Shown here piece after piece: positions 42,576 to 56,069 of a stretch of 64,000 bases of DNA. The stretch's first letter is position 1, and every line of letters starts with the position of its first letter. Location of the stretch: assembly GCF_963855985.1 (NCBI RefSeq), contig NC_087110.1, positions 6,067,001-6,131,000 of the forward strand. The letters are read 5' to 3'. The notes beneath the pieces are model-generated. The model saw only the letters and a list, made by a program, of their open reading frames with translations. It was not told the DNA's origin and searched no databases. This stretch comes from Ostrinia nubilalis. Lineage: Eukaryota; Arthropoda; Insecta; Lepidoptera; Crambidae. A program made the position numbers and the translations under genes.

Positions 42576-45350
42576 TAGTCTTTACTGCAGGAGAATGCTC
42601 ATCTATTCCCTCATCATCATCATCATCATCGGGTATGGGTATTTAATGTCTACTAGGTGCACATTAATGTAGCAGAGACAAATGGAGGAGAGAACCTATC
42701 CTGCTCTGCCAGTTTCTAGTTTCTTTTTAAATACCTAGGAATTTTCCAGCCTTTTCACATTTAGAATTACATATTGCAATGTTTAATCATTCAGATTTAT
42801 CGTAAAATGGAGTTATTTTAATTCGGTAAGCGTAGTATGCAAATATTGTATTCCCTTACATGCAACACTAAAACGACTTCGTTGTTTCCGTCTCTATTAT
42901 TATAATTTTGTTAGCGGGGGCGTGACGCGCCCGTCGCCTGCGCCTTGATTGCCGCTAGCTACCCTTAAGAGCCATTTTACATTTTCGTGCGAATTTCTAA
43001 GATTTTGGAAGCATGAATTACTATCTTAAGCAACACCCAGAGATTATTTAATAACTGCGAAAGATAGGTCAATCCTTGTTGTTGACCATTAATGAAACGG
43101 ATTTACTAAAACTCTTTTGCTTAATTCACAGTGCCCCATCTCCCACAACCATTTTACGAAAAAATTGCCGCAGACTCATTTTCAAAGTCCTGTATCTATT
43201 ATTTATGCTCATATAATAAGCTTAAAAATATATAGTAATCATCGGACATATATTCTTGTAGTCCATTAATGAAATAGATTCTTGAATTTCATTACCATTA
43301 TTGAGTAAAATCTAAAAATAATTTGGCAAATTTGAAGATTAACGTCACATTTTGATCGTGGTTTTTGGTTTAAAAACACAGCATAAACTGCAATAAAAGT
43401 ATCCCAAAATAAAGAATATTCATTGTAGAATTAATTTCTACAGTTATTGTTTAAATATTAGTAACCACTTTGTCAAAATATTGATGTGAATATCAGTATA
43501 AATTACAATGCGCAAGCCGACATCGATTAGTATGGCGCGAGCGCCCGTCAAGGCAGGACCTGTGTCATTTTTCCCGCCGTGACGTTTATGTGCGTTCGTG
43601 TCGTAAAGCGGTGATTTGTACGGCGACCAAATACATTTGATACTATGCCGAGAGGCTGTTTCGAGTCGGCCGGCCGAGCAGAAATTGAAATGATGAATTT
43701 TAATTTCTTTGACGGATCTGGGTGTAACTATGTATAATATGTAGGTACCATGTATTTAATTTAATAAATAAATTATAAAAAAGTATATCCATTATGATAG
43801 CACCTTTAACACAAGCATATTGGTTGCCTACTTTTGGACTAGATGGCGCTGTGAAATTGTCCAAAGATTTGTTTATTTATTTATCCGCTTTGAGTTTTGT
43901 TTCGTGAAGAAGAAAAAGAAGCGTTTTGTTTTGTTGTTAAATCTATACTAATAAAAGAGGAAAGATTTAATTGTTTGTTTGTTTGTTTGGAGGCAATAGG
44001 CTCCGAAAAAAATTTCTTTCACGATTTAGAATCCTAATTTTTTTCTATGTAGGCTATAAAATATTTTCAAAAACTTTAGTCCAAAATCTTTGATAAAATT
44101 CGACGTTTAATAAATAAATTAGATAACATGTTAATACTTTTTTTTTCAGTACGATTTTAGTACTTGTTTTTCAGAAATTCTACGATTTAACTAAACTTCT
44201 AAAGTGTTTATATTTTATGCATAATTTATTAACTTCTAAAATATACATAATATATCCTATTGATAGATGACGTGCTTCGTATTTTATTAAAATTATTACC
44301 TGACTAGGTTAAAAAGGTGTGGAATGTTATTTTGGAGATAACTTGGTTCCATAGAAATATAGAGAGATGCTAAGTAATGCGCTGAGTTCGAAACTCAGTG
44401 TCGTATTAGAAATTCACACACACAAAGAAATCAAATTATGTGCTCATTATCCATTGCGGTATCAGTATTCAACGTTCGAATAATCTTTAGTACTATGCAA
44501 GCAATATAAACTGTTTACATAATGACGTCGCTACTGTCATTATTGCTTTCACAAGCAATATGTTTCAATTTGTCCCTTGTCACATTTCCCTTTAGTTTCT
44601 GTGATCTGTGCTTGTTTCTAAGTTGATATCAATGAAATATTCCTTAGTAATTTTGATTTAAATAATTTTTTTTATTTTGACACGTGTTTGAAAAATCAAG
44701 GTCAGGATTACAATAAAATAACAAGTGAAAACGTAACATTGCATTGCAACTCGCAATTTCGCAATATTGATGAGGAGATTCCATTGGAAAGTCTGTATTC
44801 ATTCCTAGGATTCCCCTAACACCATCAAATTCAAGAGAATTCAAGAGAGTGCAGTTTCCCATCTTATGCTTAGGGACCACGGTTTAAAATAGTGTGGTTG
44901 CATTGCATAGAGCCTGCAACGGGCAACCGCGTGCGCAGCTGCTCATACTAATTTTCGATACAAAAGCAAGTGTTGGCGCCCTCACGAGTTTTAGCGGAGT
45001 TCCATATGGTAGCGGGAGTAGACTTAATGGAAATCTATGCTTCTCCGACGACCAGTTGTATGTGGAATACTCCAGAGTATGCGCACACACACAATAGCCT
45101 GGTGATTTTAGCACCTGAAGGAAAAACAAAAAAACATTGTTTACAAAGAAATCTGCGGCAGGTGTAGTGTTTTAATTTTGTTTTAGAAAGATCTCATAAT
45201 TTTGTAAGTATTCAAATATTTAAACATAATGATGTGTAGATTTTATATCAAAATATATAATCATTTAATTTTAACAAAATTAATTTTCTTAGAATATTTT
45301 AATTCTATTAGAACCATTTTCCACTTCATCGCAGAAGAAGTCGCTAGCTA
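42576..45350. other. Intergenic sequence, no gene recognised
   Basis: Includes a (TCA)n run at about 42611-42630 and a possible diverged Helitron-like start at about 43941 (tctatactaataaaagagga, then ttgtttgtttgtttgtttgg). A GC-richer block lies at 44900-45070 with open frames on both strands but no family match. No tRNA or exon supported. Confidence 0.4.
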
Positions 45351-45365
45351 ATATGAAATATGTAG

Positions 45366-45797
45366 TATTGCCCGCGGCTTCACCCGCTTGAAATTTAGTT
45401 TGTCACAGATCGTCATAAATTATAGCCTATACATTATACATTGTTATTCTGGTCGACGCCAGGGATGGATGAGCGTCGCTGTCGCTGGCGACAGGGTCTT
45501 CTGGTTCAGGGTTCATGGCGTAGGTCTCAGGCAAAATGAAATCCACTCGTAGAAATTAATAAACTCAGTGTATTAACGAAAATAATTACACACAGCACTA
45601 GAGTCGTATCGGAACTGAGTGAACCAAAGGTCTTGCGATAGGAACGTCCGACCCGAGTGATAGTTGAACACAGACTGCCTAGTACTGCTGTACTGTACTG
45701 TAAAGTTTCATCAAAATCTGTTCAGTAGTTTTTGCGTGAAAGTGTAACAAACATCCAGACATCCACACAAACTTTCGTATTTATAATATTAGTAAGA
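45366..45797 (-). mobile_element. Helitron-like element, subfamily C, with an internal insertion
   Basis: The left piece (45366-45451, attgcccgcggcttcacccg and on) and right piece (45708-45797, tactgtaaagtttcatcaaa and on to ttataatattagta) are the two parts of one subfamily C copy. They are separated by about 255 bp of unrelated sequence (45452-45707) that replaces a short internal piece. The inserted DNA has no recognised ends. Confidence 0.65.
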
Positions 45798-45980
45798 CTA
45801 GTAAAAAGTAAGATAGTAAGATGAATTATTTTAGTTATTTGTTTACTTAAAATAATATTTATTTATTTATTTCTTAGCTCTGTCTGATAATGGATCTGGA
45901 GGAGATGCAATGGCCACCTCCGTAACAAAACAATAGAACCATATGGAGTTTGGGCTTGTGTGATTCGCCTTGACGAATAT
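45798..45980. other. Intergenic sequence, nothing recognised
   Basis: Short AT-rich gap. Confidence 0.4.
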
Positions 45981-46218
45981 TTCGTATCCAGGGTCCGATG
46001 ATGGAGCTGTAAGGGGGCAGATTTTTTTTTTCACTTTGTGACTGTCTTTATTTTGTACTTAATATATTTTACATATTATACCTATTCGTGTTTCATTATT
46101 CGTATCCAGGGTCCGATGATGGAGCTGTAAGGGGGCAGATTTATTTTTCACTATCTGACTGTCTTTATTTTGTACTTAATATATATTTTACATATTATAC
46201 CTATTCGTGTTTCATTAT
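45981..46218. repeat. Tandem duplication, 118-bp unit
   Basis: Two copies of a 118-120 bp unit start at 45981 and 46099 with 'ttcgtatccagggtccgatg' and end '...tattcgtgtttcattat'. They differ by a few substitutions and short indels in the T-runs. Non-coding. Confidence 0.85.
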
Positions 46219-48676
46219 GAATCGAAATATAAAAGACTTAATAAACTCTATTAAAAATTTAAATTAATTAATCAAGTTTGAATACCTCATTCTACCTTAA
46301 AATTAATAACTTAAATCAAGTCTTAATACGGTCACGGCTCAAGATTTTTTTGTCCATTTCAGCGTTCTTTTTACTCTTTTGACGTTGCGTTGACAGCTTT
46401 TACCTAAATTCGCGCGGAATATTTTTGTGAAATGGCTCTTAAATAATAATTTATTCAAATTAAAAATACTTATCAAAATATGATGCGGTACTAAATCAGT
46501 GGTAAGTGAGTCGGTGCGTGTCGGTTATGAAAATCGATGTTATCGTCCGTCCGATCAGCGTGAAAATCCGAAAAATATGAATAAAAAAGTCAGTGCTTAC
46601 ACGCGAATATCAGTTTAAAATGCGTGGCTTCTTGTCGCGCCCCTCGGGCCGCGTGACAACCGATATCGATAAAAATGTCTTGTGACACTGACCTTTCATA
46701 AAAACCTTGTCAACCTTTCATGTAGGTATTAATTTTATTTGCAAAAATCTTGTGGCTGATTTTCAGGCGGCAAGAAAAATTAAAAAGAAAAACAATTCTG
46801 TTAGTTATCGCTAAAGGATGAACAGCAAGAAAATGTACAAGTTTTTCGCAGGAAAACAGTAGGTATGAATAGTTTAAAAACCTCATAACATTTCTAAAGA
46901 AAGGAATGTGATATTCTTCTTAAGAAAAACACCTATGAAAAGCACAATATCTTTGTTATTGATTAAATTAAAATTAAAATATTTATCTGAAATTCCGTTT
47001 TAATTTATTTTAATTCATTGTAACGTGAATCTTTTTTAAGTTTTTACACGTTGATAAATAATTTTCAGCACTCAAATGAGAATTGCAAAGTAGAAAAAAA
47101 GCTTCTTCGAGTCTATGCTACTTCCAAAAACTTCAACCGCCCATGCCCAAAAAAGGGATTGAACTTCATCGTATCACTAATATTACCATGATTTACGGTC
47201 GGCACACATTTTGATTAAGGCAAAAAACGAAAAAGCCCGAGTGAGTGGGAGGCCGATAATTTGGCTGTAAATAAGTGTGACCGCGCTTAATGCGGTCAAC
47301 CATCAGATAGCGCTCCTGTTTTGCATAACAACATCGTTTAGGGACGCGGGCGGTGTCGATACATCGATATCGACACAATTACAACATTAAGATCGGGGTC
47401 GAATGGTAATGAGATGTGAAAGATATTGTTTATTGAAAACTGTCAATTTTGGTAGCTATTATATTAATGTTGACTATGATTTTAAAATGTTGTTAAGCGT
47501 CTCTCAGCACTTGCCAAATGTTTGTCTCGAAGCGCTGGAAGGGCAAAAATAATGAGACATCTAAAAGCTCCTAAAGACCAATACATTCTTATCAAGTACA
47601 AATAAGTAAATTCTTGATTTTGATATAAAACCAACTGCCAGCGTAAGGGTTGATATACGTGACATTTAATACCGTTTCGTGGCCAGGCTAATATTTTACG
47701 CCATGACACTTTTTGACATAGACATAATCTTTGACCTTTATTTCCTCACGCACAACAAATCCACGAAAAGTAAACCGACCGGACAATCTCTAGGATTCCG
47801 TGCAAGAGCTTGAAAGTCAGGTCAAGCGTATCAAAAATATTACAGAAACTATTACCATAATGTCATACGACAAAATGCTTAAATTATAGAGCGCGTGCCC
47901 GGCGGTCACGCTAAAGTAACCCGCAGCAATATCGTACGGAATAGGGATGTAAAGATTATTCTCATTGGGGACTGATGAAGCGAATGTTTGGCGAATGTAT
48001 TTTAGATAGAGGGAGGTAACTCTCTATTTCTCTAAAGATAAATTTGCTTAAACGATTTATCTGAAAACCCATTTAAGCCAAAGTTTTCAACAGTGAACAC
48101 ACAAGAGGAGTCATTTTTTTTATGACAAAGGGATTTATGTATGGACTTAAGTAAGTACGTCCAATAAAATAATACTTATGTATTCTTTATTTATTTAACA
48201 CGACTGCCTTAATGATGATAGATTAACCAATAACGACAAGAAACGTCAAATCGACAAAACCATTTCCTTGCTCTCTAATTGAAGATCAGTGTTCTTATCG
48301 ATAGAGACGATGTATCATTCGCGAATATGAAAAACCAACATTCTTTTACAGCCCTGAAAGCTCCTAAAATCAAGGCTGCGTCTATCATTGTAATCTAAGA
48401 GGGTAGTTTCAGAAGCAGGTATTCGCTTAACCCTGTGTTTTGCGTGGAGCGGTGTGCGTGTCATTAATAATTTGTGAATATTTTACAATTAAATAATCTT
48501 TTTACGGACGCTTTGTAAGCAAAACTTGTTTAAGGCAGGCCGTTTGGGTTTACGATTACTGGTTGTTGGTATGCGGCTGAATAACGTGAATAACTTTGTT
48601 TATTTCAGCTTTCAATTGACTTTGTAGGCTATGTTTATTGAAAGTTTGTTTAGTATCATTATCTCTAAATATAAAC
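46219..48676. other. Intergenic sequence, no gene recognised
   Basis: AT-rich. Contains a short palindrome-like 'tgtcgatacatcgatatcgaca' at about 47353-47374. Minus-strand open frames at 47193-47709 show no motif or splice support. Confidence 0.4.
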
Positions 48677-48863
48677 TCAAAGGTGACTGACTGATATAGT
48701 GATCTATCAACGCACAGCCCAAATCACTAGACGGATCGGGCTGAAATTTGGCATGAAGGTAGATGTTATGACGTAGGCATCCGCTAAGAAAGGATTTAAC
48801 GAAACTCCACCCCTAAGGGAGTAAAACGGGATCCACGCGTACGAAGTCGCGGGCTGCCGCTAG
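48677..48863 (+). mobile_element. Helitron-like element, subfamily B
   Basis: TCAAAGGTGACTGACTGATA to GCCGCTAG, matching 33360-33554 along most of its length. Confidence 0.76.
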
Positions 48864-49688
48864 TCATTACATAGTATTAAACAAAGTCGCTTTCCGCTGT
48901 CTGTCCCTATGTATGCTTACATCTTTAAAACTACGCAACGGATTTTGATGCGGTTTTTTAAATACACTCAACATCAAATAAATTTTTGGTGTACTTTTGG
49001 TGTAAAAACCTTTCCTTTAATGAAATGGAGTTTAGAACTAGGCTTTCAAATGGTACTAATGTTGGTGGGAAGTGGGGATGCATACGTTTGTTAAGTGCTT
49101 GTCGCGGGAGGTGCGATTTATTTGATGCCGAGTGTAGATAGAGTGATTCAAGAGGAAGGTTTTTAAGTAAGTATAGATATTTGTACCTGTGCGAAGCAGG
49201 GGCGGGTCGCTATTAGTTTATAATATTTCCATAAACAAACCTTCTCTATTATTACGTAAACAGAGATTTTTGATATTGGAGAGTAGAAGAGACTTCTACA
49301 TGGAAATTTTACAATTTTGGTGGCACTTTTGGCAACATAATTATTGTTTTAACAGTTGTGTAGTTGTGTTTCTTCTAAAGTACCTACGGAACCATATTTT
49401 ACTTCGGAGGGCTGTTAAAAGATTGAAGTACCCTTAAAAATGGTTATTATTACATTTTAATGTCCCATCAGAGTATCGTACCCAAGATCTCCTTCTTGAG
49501 TAAAATTTAAGTTGCTTTAAGTAATAATTAATAGTTATGCCGTGTTAAATAATTCATGTATTCTGAGGCCCCAATAATGTCAGTCAATTATGAACCAACT
49601 ACTTATACTTCAGCATCACCAAGTTATTTAATCTCATCTATAGAAGGAAGGCCTTCTCTAAATTACACTCCCAACGCTGAGACTAACA
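48864..49688. other. Intergenic sequence, nothing recognised
   Basis: AT-rich with short chance open frames only. Confidence 0.4.
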
Positions 49689-49834
49689 ACGCCCGTATTT
49701 ACAAACATTATTATGAGGTCTCACAGTGCGCGTGGACGCACAGGGTGATGCACGAACCAATCACAGAGCTCTATTCAACGCTGTGCGTTCGATTTGCTGC
49801 TTCACTAAGCAAGCATCGTTTGTGAATACAGGCA
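49689..49834 (+). mobile_element. MITE, acgcccgtattcacaaa family
   Basis: Same family as 42419-42575. The left end is acgcccgtatttacaaa and the right end tttgtgaatacaggc, both slightly worn. Confidence 0.74.
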
Positions 49835-50608
49835 TAATTTTTACTTAACATCTAAAAATACATATTTTAGAAAATCAACTGTAGTGCGTAACGTCACTAT
49901 CCCAAGACCTTTGCGACTCAGGATGACCTCCGCAAACCCCGATTGCATCTTCTAAAAAGCAAAAAGATTCTAATTAATGCATTTAGTGGCAAACGCTGCC
50001 TTCTTAGAACCTGTCCACGTTTGTAACACTGATATGTCACCAGCGCAGGATATCTTAACCCGTTCGAAGGACTAAATTATACGGTCCGATAAAAAATAAA
50101 AGGGAACCGTCGATGCTCCGCGTGGGTTCCGTTCGGTCACAGAACAATGTTGGTTGTAGATGCCGCAGAAAGAAAAAGGAGTTTTTCACCGTTTTGATCA
50201 TTTGCCAACTACTTTTTGTACAGTAATTTCAGTTCTATATTGTATTCAGATAGGATAAAATAAGTTTATTACCCGACTGTGCCAGAAGGAGAAACTAAGT
50301 CAGGCAAATAGGCTCTTCTTCGATAGTGCCATTATTGAGCCTTGTCAAACTAAAGTCTTCTATAGAAGGCAGTCGAACTATTTTCTTTTGTTTCTTAATA
50401 ATTCTTTATTTTAATTATTTTATTGAATATGGTATGGACTAGTTCATACTCCATAGGCATTTATTTCGCATAATATGACTCTATAATATTCCAGAACCAA
50501 AATAAAGAATTTAGCATACATTCCCCACGCTGGGCAGGCAAGTAGAAAATGCCTGACGCTTTTACGTCATGTCATCCACCAAAAATTAGTTGGCACACAG
50601 CTGAGTCT
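49835..50608. other. Intergenic sequence, nothing recognised
   Basis: No supported feature. Confidence 0.4.
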
Positions 50609-50715
50609 GTTTTCACCATCAATCCCTAATTTTTAAGTGACACATTTGAAAACAAAATTCCTGCCTATGTGTTACCATAGAGGTCACTTAAAAATTAGGA
50701 ATTGATGGTGAAAAC
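50609..50715. mobile_element. Short MITE with 33-bp inverted ends
   Basis: 'gttttcaccatcaatcccta' followed by 'atttttaagtgac' (50609-50641) is inverted at 50683-50715 with one or two mismatches. The 41-bp interior is non-coding. It could fold into a single hairpin. Confidence 0.78.
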
Positions 50716-53387
50716 GGGCATTAGTCGCCCAATATTAAGGACTCTACAGGCTAAGTAGTCTGCGGCCTGTTAAAATTCTTGGTCTGATTGTTTATTGTGT
50801 GTCGAGCCATGATTATTGTCAACAGGTATTTTAAAGTCCCTCAAGAACGTATTGTTACGTGTTACGGAGTTTTTGTTCGCCCGATTTATGCGTTTCGGTT
50901 ACATATTATGGACGAACTGGATTGATTATAAAGTTAGAGTTTGACTTTTTGATTCTTAATAGGTACTGTTTTAGTGAAATGTATGAAACTACTTTTGCAA
51001 TGGGACTTCTAAGTAACTAATAGTTTGCAAGTAACCCCGAAGTTCTTTGTTGCAATAAAGAATTTGGAAAAAAATCTAAATTTTTAAGTTCCTAACTCTG
51101 GATGGCAAATACTTAAAAAATCATTGCTGAATAAAGTTTTTATGTTTTCTTATGTCCTTTATTATCTTAAGTAAAATGTTTATTAGTTGGTACAGTTGGT
51201 ATTAACAAAAATTCTAACATGAAAATTTGAAAATACGCAAAAACGTGTAAAAACAATAAAAAAAATTTTCATCAAATCAGAACATTTCTATGTCCATAAT
51301 AATAGCTACTTTTATATTCATATTATTGTAATGTATCCTAAACAATAATAATTACATTTTAATCACTTAACACATCCTCACTTCCACAAAGTACAAATAA
51401 TTAGATACCCAATCACCTCTAAACGCAAGTGTGAATTCTAAAAACAAAAAACGCCCGATTCCGGTGGCAGTGGCCGTTAAAAAACAAAATGGTGGATTAG
51501 CATAAACCTCGGGGACCCCACACACACTCAATTATGTGACTTGTCTGTTCGCGCGCCGTGTGCGAGCGCCCTTATCTCGATCCGGCAGACATTATTCGCG
51601 GGTGATTTTATGCTGCTGGGTGGATTTGTTTCTGTATTTCTGTTTAATTAAGTTCTTAATGGATAGATACTTGGTTTGTGTTAAGGAATTGTATACTTTT
51701 TAATACTTACTCATACTGTTGTGTAGTTAATACTAATGTAGCTTGGATTTTTTTGACATTAATTACAGTGGAAGGCATAATATAACTTTCAACAACTTAT
51801 CAAATCATTTTAACAAATTAATCACCCAACTAAAGAATCCGCAATTTTATTATTTTAAAGGACTTGTTGGCTCCACGTTCCTTTTTTATTATTGTTTTGA
51901 TCCTTGAAGTCTTTTTCTTTCTTTTTTTATTGTCTTGGTCTCGTTTTAGTCTACACGCTTGTAGTTTTGACATAACTAGGCTTACGTGCCGTGTGTAGTC
52001 GCCCTTATCGCTGATTTTGTTTTATGCTAGTTTTGTGTATTATTTCATGCTCTATTTGGCCGGTTTTTCACAAGCCTTTTTTCAATGTTTTGTAATGAAT
52101 GAAAGTGGTATTATTTTCTACTTGAACATTTAATGCCACATAAATAGTCTTTGAAAACATTGACGGAAAATAATTTATTTTTACGTCGAAAACTTAGTGT
52201 AAAAATTTTTTCATTGCAACGACCACAACATGTAAGTCCCAGAAGATACGAGTACGATCCGATTAAGCCATATCAAACACAGCCATATGAAACGTTCCTA
52301 ATGGTAAGTACCAGTTTATTTTAGAAGATAATAACTTATTATAACTTGTATAATGTTCCCGATTTCATAAAAGTTTAAGGAAATAGCATACTTAAAGAGC
52401 TTTCCCTATTACTGTTCACATTTGCACCCTTCGCTTGAAACACTGATCAATTTCTAACTAAAGGAATCATAAACATTACAAGTATAGAAATAAAGACATC
52501 TTGATTTCAATGGACATCAATATTTATGAGTGTGAATCCACACGTTTTTGTATTGGACTATAAACACGTTTAAAACAAGTAGGAGGTACCAATGGGAGGA
52601 GTGACCGCCCCACTCTTTTATCTTTTGTGATTGATTGTGCCCAGCTTTTTTGTAATTAATCAAACACCAAAAAGTAATATCATAATCTTGTTTTTGTGGC
52701 TTTATTCTTTCAGAAATATGTCATTTTTGTGTACCTTATACATAAAGTCGTTTAAGCCTACGAGTACACAGTATTTAGATTGGGTTTAAGCGACTAATAT
52801 TGTATTAATAAGTTTCTGTGAATAAAATTAACATTTATTAGTGTGGCGCCATGTAGAGTCACGCATTTGAATATTTTAAATCCTAAACTTGACTTCTTTT
52901 GCCGTGTAAAATAAAGTATTTCTGTCAAAAATAAAGTTCGATTTCGGGCATTTCATACCTACTTGTAAATGAACCATCACTCCAAAAATTAAAAGAACTC
53001 ACTGACAATAAGTGTTTTGCCTGCAGCATAGATGCTACTATTTCGACTATAATAATCTAGTTCGTTATATCTTTACAAAATTACTGAGCTTTTTGTCTTT
53101 TCTTAATATTTCTTTAGTGTTTGTGCCAAACAAAATGATCGTTTTCTTACTACTTATCTATCTATAAATCGATTGCAACACTGTATTACATTTTAGACCA
53201 CCAAAGGAACCTTAATTAAGTCATAGGCAGCCAATTATGCTAATAGTTTAAAACCGAAATAGGCTCAAAGCTCAATTTTACGGAAATGCCTTGCTTATGT
53301 AGACTGCCTAAAAAGCAATTCGAGTTGGAGTAATTACGTGAACTGCCGCGTATTAATAACCAGCGCCCGCGCAGCGCAGGCATTTAA
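50716..53387. other. Intergenic sequence, no gene recognised
   Basis: About 2.7 kb of strongly AT-rich DNA with no exon, RNA gene or named repeat that I can support. Confidence 0.4.
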
Positions 53388-54025
53388 CACAGTTAGCGCG
53401 GGGATATATCTTCATTACCGAGTGTACGCAAAGGGGCGTATGTAGGTACGCGTTATTGGGATTAAACACCGGCGGCGTTTACACCGTACCGTAATAGAAA
53501 ATGGTGTAGATTTGAAATAAACGAGGCATAGGAAAACCTCTATTATTGAACACAGTTAGCGCGGGGATATATCTTCATTACGGAGTGTATGCAAAGGGGC
53601 GTATATACGCGTTATTGGGATTAAACACCGGCGGCGTTTACACCATACCGTAATAGAAAATGGTGTTTTGAAATTATACCTACTAGGCATAGGAAACCTC
53701 TATCCTATTATTTAACACAGTTAGCGCGGGGATATATCTTCATTACGGAGTGTACGCAAAGGGGCGTATGTACGCGTTATTGGGATTAAACACCGGCGGC
53801 GTTTACACCGTAGCGTAATATTTAGAAAAATAACTAAGTAACTACGCTATTAAAAGAAAATAGTGGTAGATTTGAAAATTAACGAGGCATAGGAAACCCT
53901 CTATTATTTAACACAGTTAGCGCGGGGATATATTATCTTCATTACGGAGTGTACGCAAAGGGGCGTATGTACGCATTATTGGGATTAAACACCGGCGGCG
54001 GTTACACCGTAGCGTAATATTTAGA
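53388..54025. repeat. Four-copy tandem repeat of a GC-richer block
   Basis: Units begin 'cacagttagcgcggggatat' at 53388, 53551, 53716 and 53912. Each continues through 'ttcattacggagtgtacgca', 'ttattgggattaaacaccgg' and 'cggcgtttacaccgt'. The first about 120 bp is nearly invariant, while the trailing 40-75 bp varies. The third unit carries an extra segment before the fourth. The conserved GGATTA core matches the Otx/bicoid-type homeodomain site, but that is a six-base match. No open frame is conserved between units. Confidence 0.88.
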
Positions 54026-56069
54026 AAATACTCTACTTAGAATTCTGTTCCTAAATTCGGTTTGGCATGCGTTCCCGCATCATGAGTGGTGTGATTTTTA
54101 AAATATTAAACTTTCGATAAAAGTGGAGTTTTATCTCCACGAATTATAAACGAATTCGGCTCGGCTCGGCTCGCACCGTGACGGTGTGAGCGGGTGCCAT
54201 GAGGCGCGCTCGTCCACGCCCGCGATAAAGACAGCGACACCCGGCATTTGCATAGCGCCACACAGCGCGCGACCACCCGACCGCTGCGGAGTTTATTGCC
54301 GCGAGAGCCTAATTTTTCACCGCGGTTTCGGCGTTGAACTGGTTAAAGAAAAACACCAGTGGGCTTTGAAATTTCGTAAGTCCAATAAACATGGATAAAC
54401 TTTTATCGAGGCATTTTATCGATTTTATGCAAACGCCCATACATTTGGCCTCTGATATTATCGATGAGATTTTATCACGGCGCTTATCCTAGCCTGGCAA
54501 GCCAGGTTTCCACCAAAGCTGAGAGGAGAGGACTTCGTTATTTCACATCGACTCTCCGCTCAACTTCGTTTCAAAATCTGATTGATTATGCAAAACATAT
54601 CTTATTTTCTGAAACCGTGTATCAGGATAGAGAATGACATAAAAGGAAAGCTTGCTTCACGGCAATTACAATCGCGCGAGCTTAATTTTTCCTGTGGATT
54701 CAGCGTTAATCAAAAACCCCAGAAGCTGGACTTGAAAGTCTTAAGGAATATATTGAACGTCTTAGTTCTTAGGATTAGCTGTTCAGATTATGAATTCAGC
54801 AGCAAAAAGTAATTAGTTATATCATGCACATAATTGCTTCAAGCCTCCAAAACAATTTCGTGTAAACCACATACCCTTGGAACTGAAATTGCTTTATACA
54901 TTGCTAATCAAGTGTATTGCTAAACCGCTCATTATTTAGATTGTCACAGGGAAATATCGCTAAGGCGACACATTACCATTTCGTGCGACATGAAATATTT
55001 TTATAGTGCCACAGTTGCACTCTTAAATTTTTAACGAGTTCGCACAAAAATTTGCATGTGCCTGCGGAGATCCGTCGGCTGATAGGAGAACCGTATCGTA
55101 AAGAGCTTCGTTAACATTCTAATAGTTAATGAGAACCCTGAAATATGACTCTGATGAAAGCTCGTTTTAAACCTGTGTTATCTGTGTGGTCTGTGGATTA
55201 TACTGGTTTGCAAAATTGAAGCCCGTGCGCAACACTGTTGACCAATCACATTTTCTGCATACATTTTTATGTCATGCGTTTACTGCGCTGTCATTTTCGT
55301 GAACTTTGAACTGGCAACGACTTATAATCACAGATTAATTTGGGGTCTAATTAGATATTTAGGTAGGTGTACCCGTAACGTTATTTTAATGACAGTATTT
55401 GTTGTATCTACTCGTATTAATTGAAAAAGAGGGCGCCATTTCTTCTCAGCACTAGCCCATAATCTTGTCCCGAAGTGGTTGTAGCACAGAATAATAATAA
55501 GTACCACGTACAGGTTTTCTTCGCGAATGTATTTAAAAAAATGTATGCTCGATGTCGTTAACAATATGGCGTAATTTAGCTTGTCTCAAGAGTCGAGCAC
55601 CATTTTGTTGACAAACGTCAGTGATCGGTACAGCGCCGAAGCCATAGGGTTGACTTCGGTAAAATAATGTGTGGGTAAACTAAGTACCGAATAAATGATT
55701 TTATTTGACATTCAGTAATACATAGCAAAAAAGTCTGACGGAACCAAGTAGAAACAACAAGGTGCAAACTTGACCGTATTAATTTGCGAGTAAAAATTTT
55801 GTAAAGCAATCTGGTTGTCCCACTTTTGTTATTATGGTATTAATATGTACCCGGAGTCACGGTACAATTTCCCTCAAAGAGTTATTTTACGTATAAATTA
55901 AATAGTTAAGCTCGGGTTTCCCGCGGCGACGTCACAATTGAGAAAGTATATGGTAGAGCCATTTTGTATGTGAGAAAATTGATCTAATATTGAATTAATT
56001 CAGCAAAATATACCTTTATGTTTATTAAACTTAATACTTTATATGCCCTCACAGGATGCATGTGATGTA
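54026..56069. other. Intergenic sequence, no gene recognised
   Basis: Contains a GC-rich island at 54155-54320 with 'ggctcggctcggctcg' and a chance open frame. The rest is AT-rich. No exon supported. Confidence 0.4.

Noticed and set aside
44884..45167. Overlapping frames on both strands in a GC-richer block
   Set aside because: Neither strand shows a motif. It could be an unknown repeat but no second copy exists in the window.
47193..47709. Two minus-strand frames of 61 and 75 codons
   Set aside because: No recognisable domain, ATG context or splice sites. Typical chance frames in AT-rich DNA.
54186..54398. 70-codon plus-strand frame after the four-copy repeat
   Set aside because: Located in a GC-rich island with a simple 'ggctc' run. 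No motif or supporting exon.
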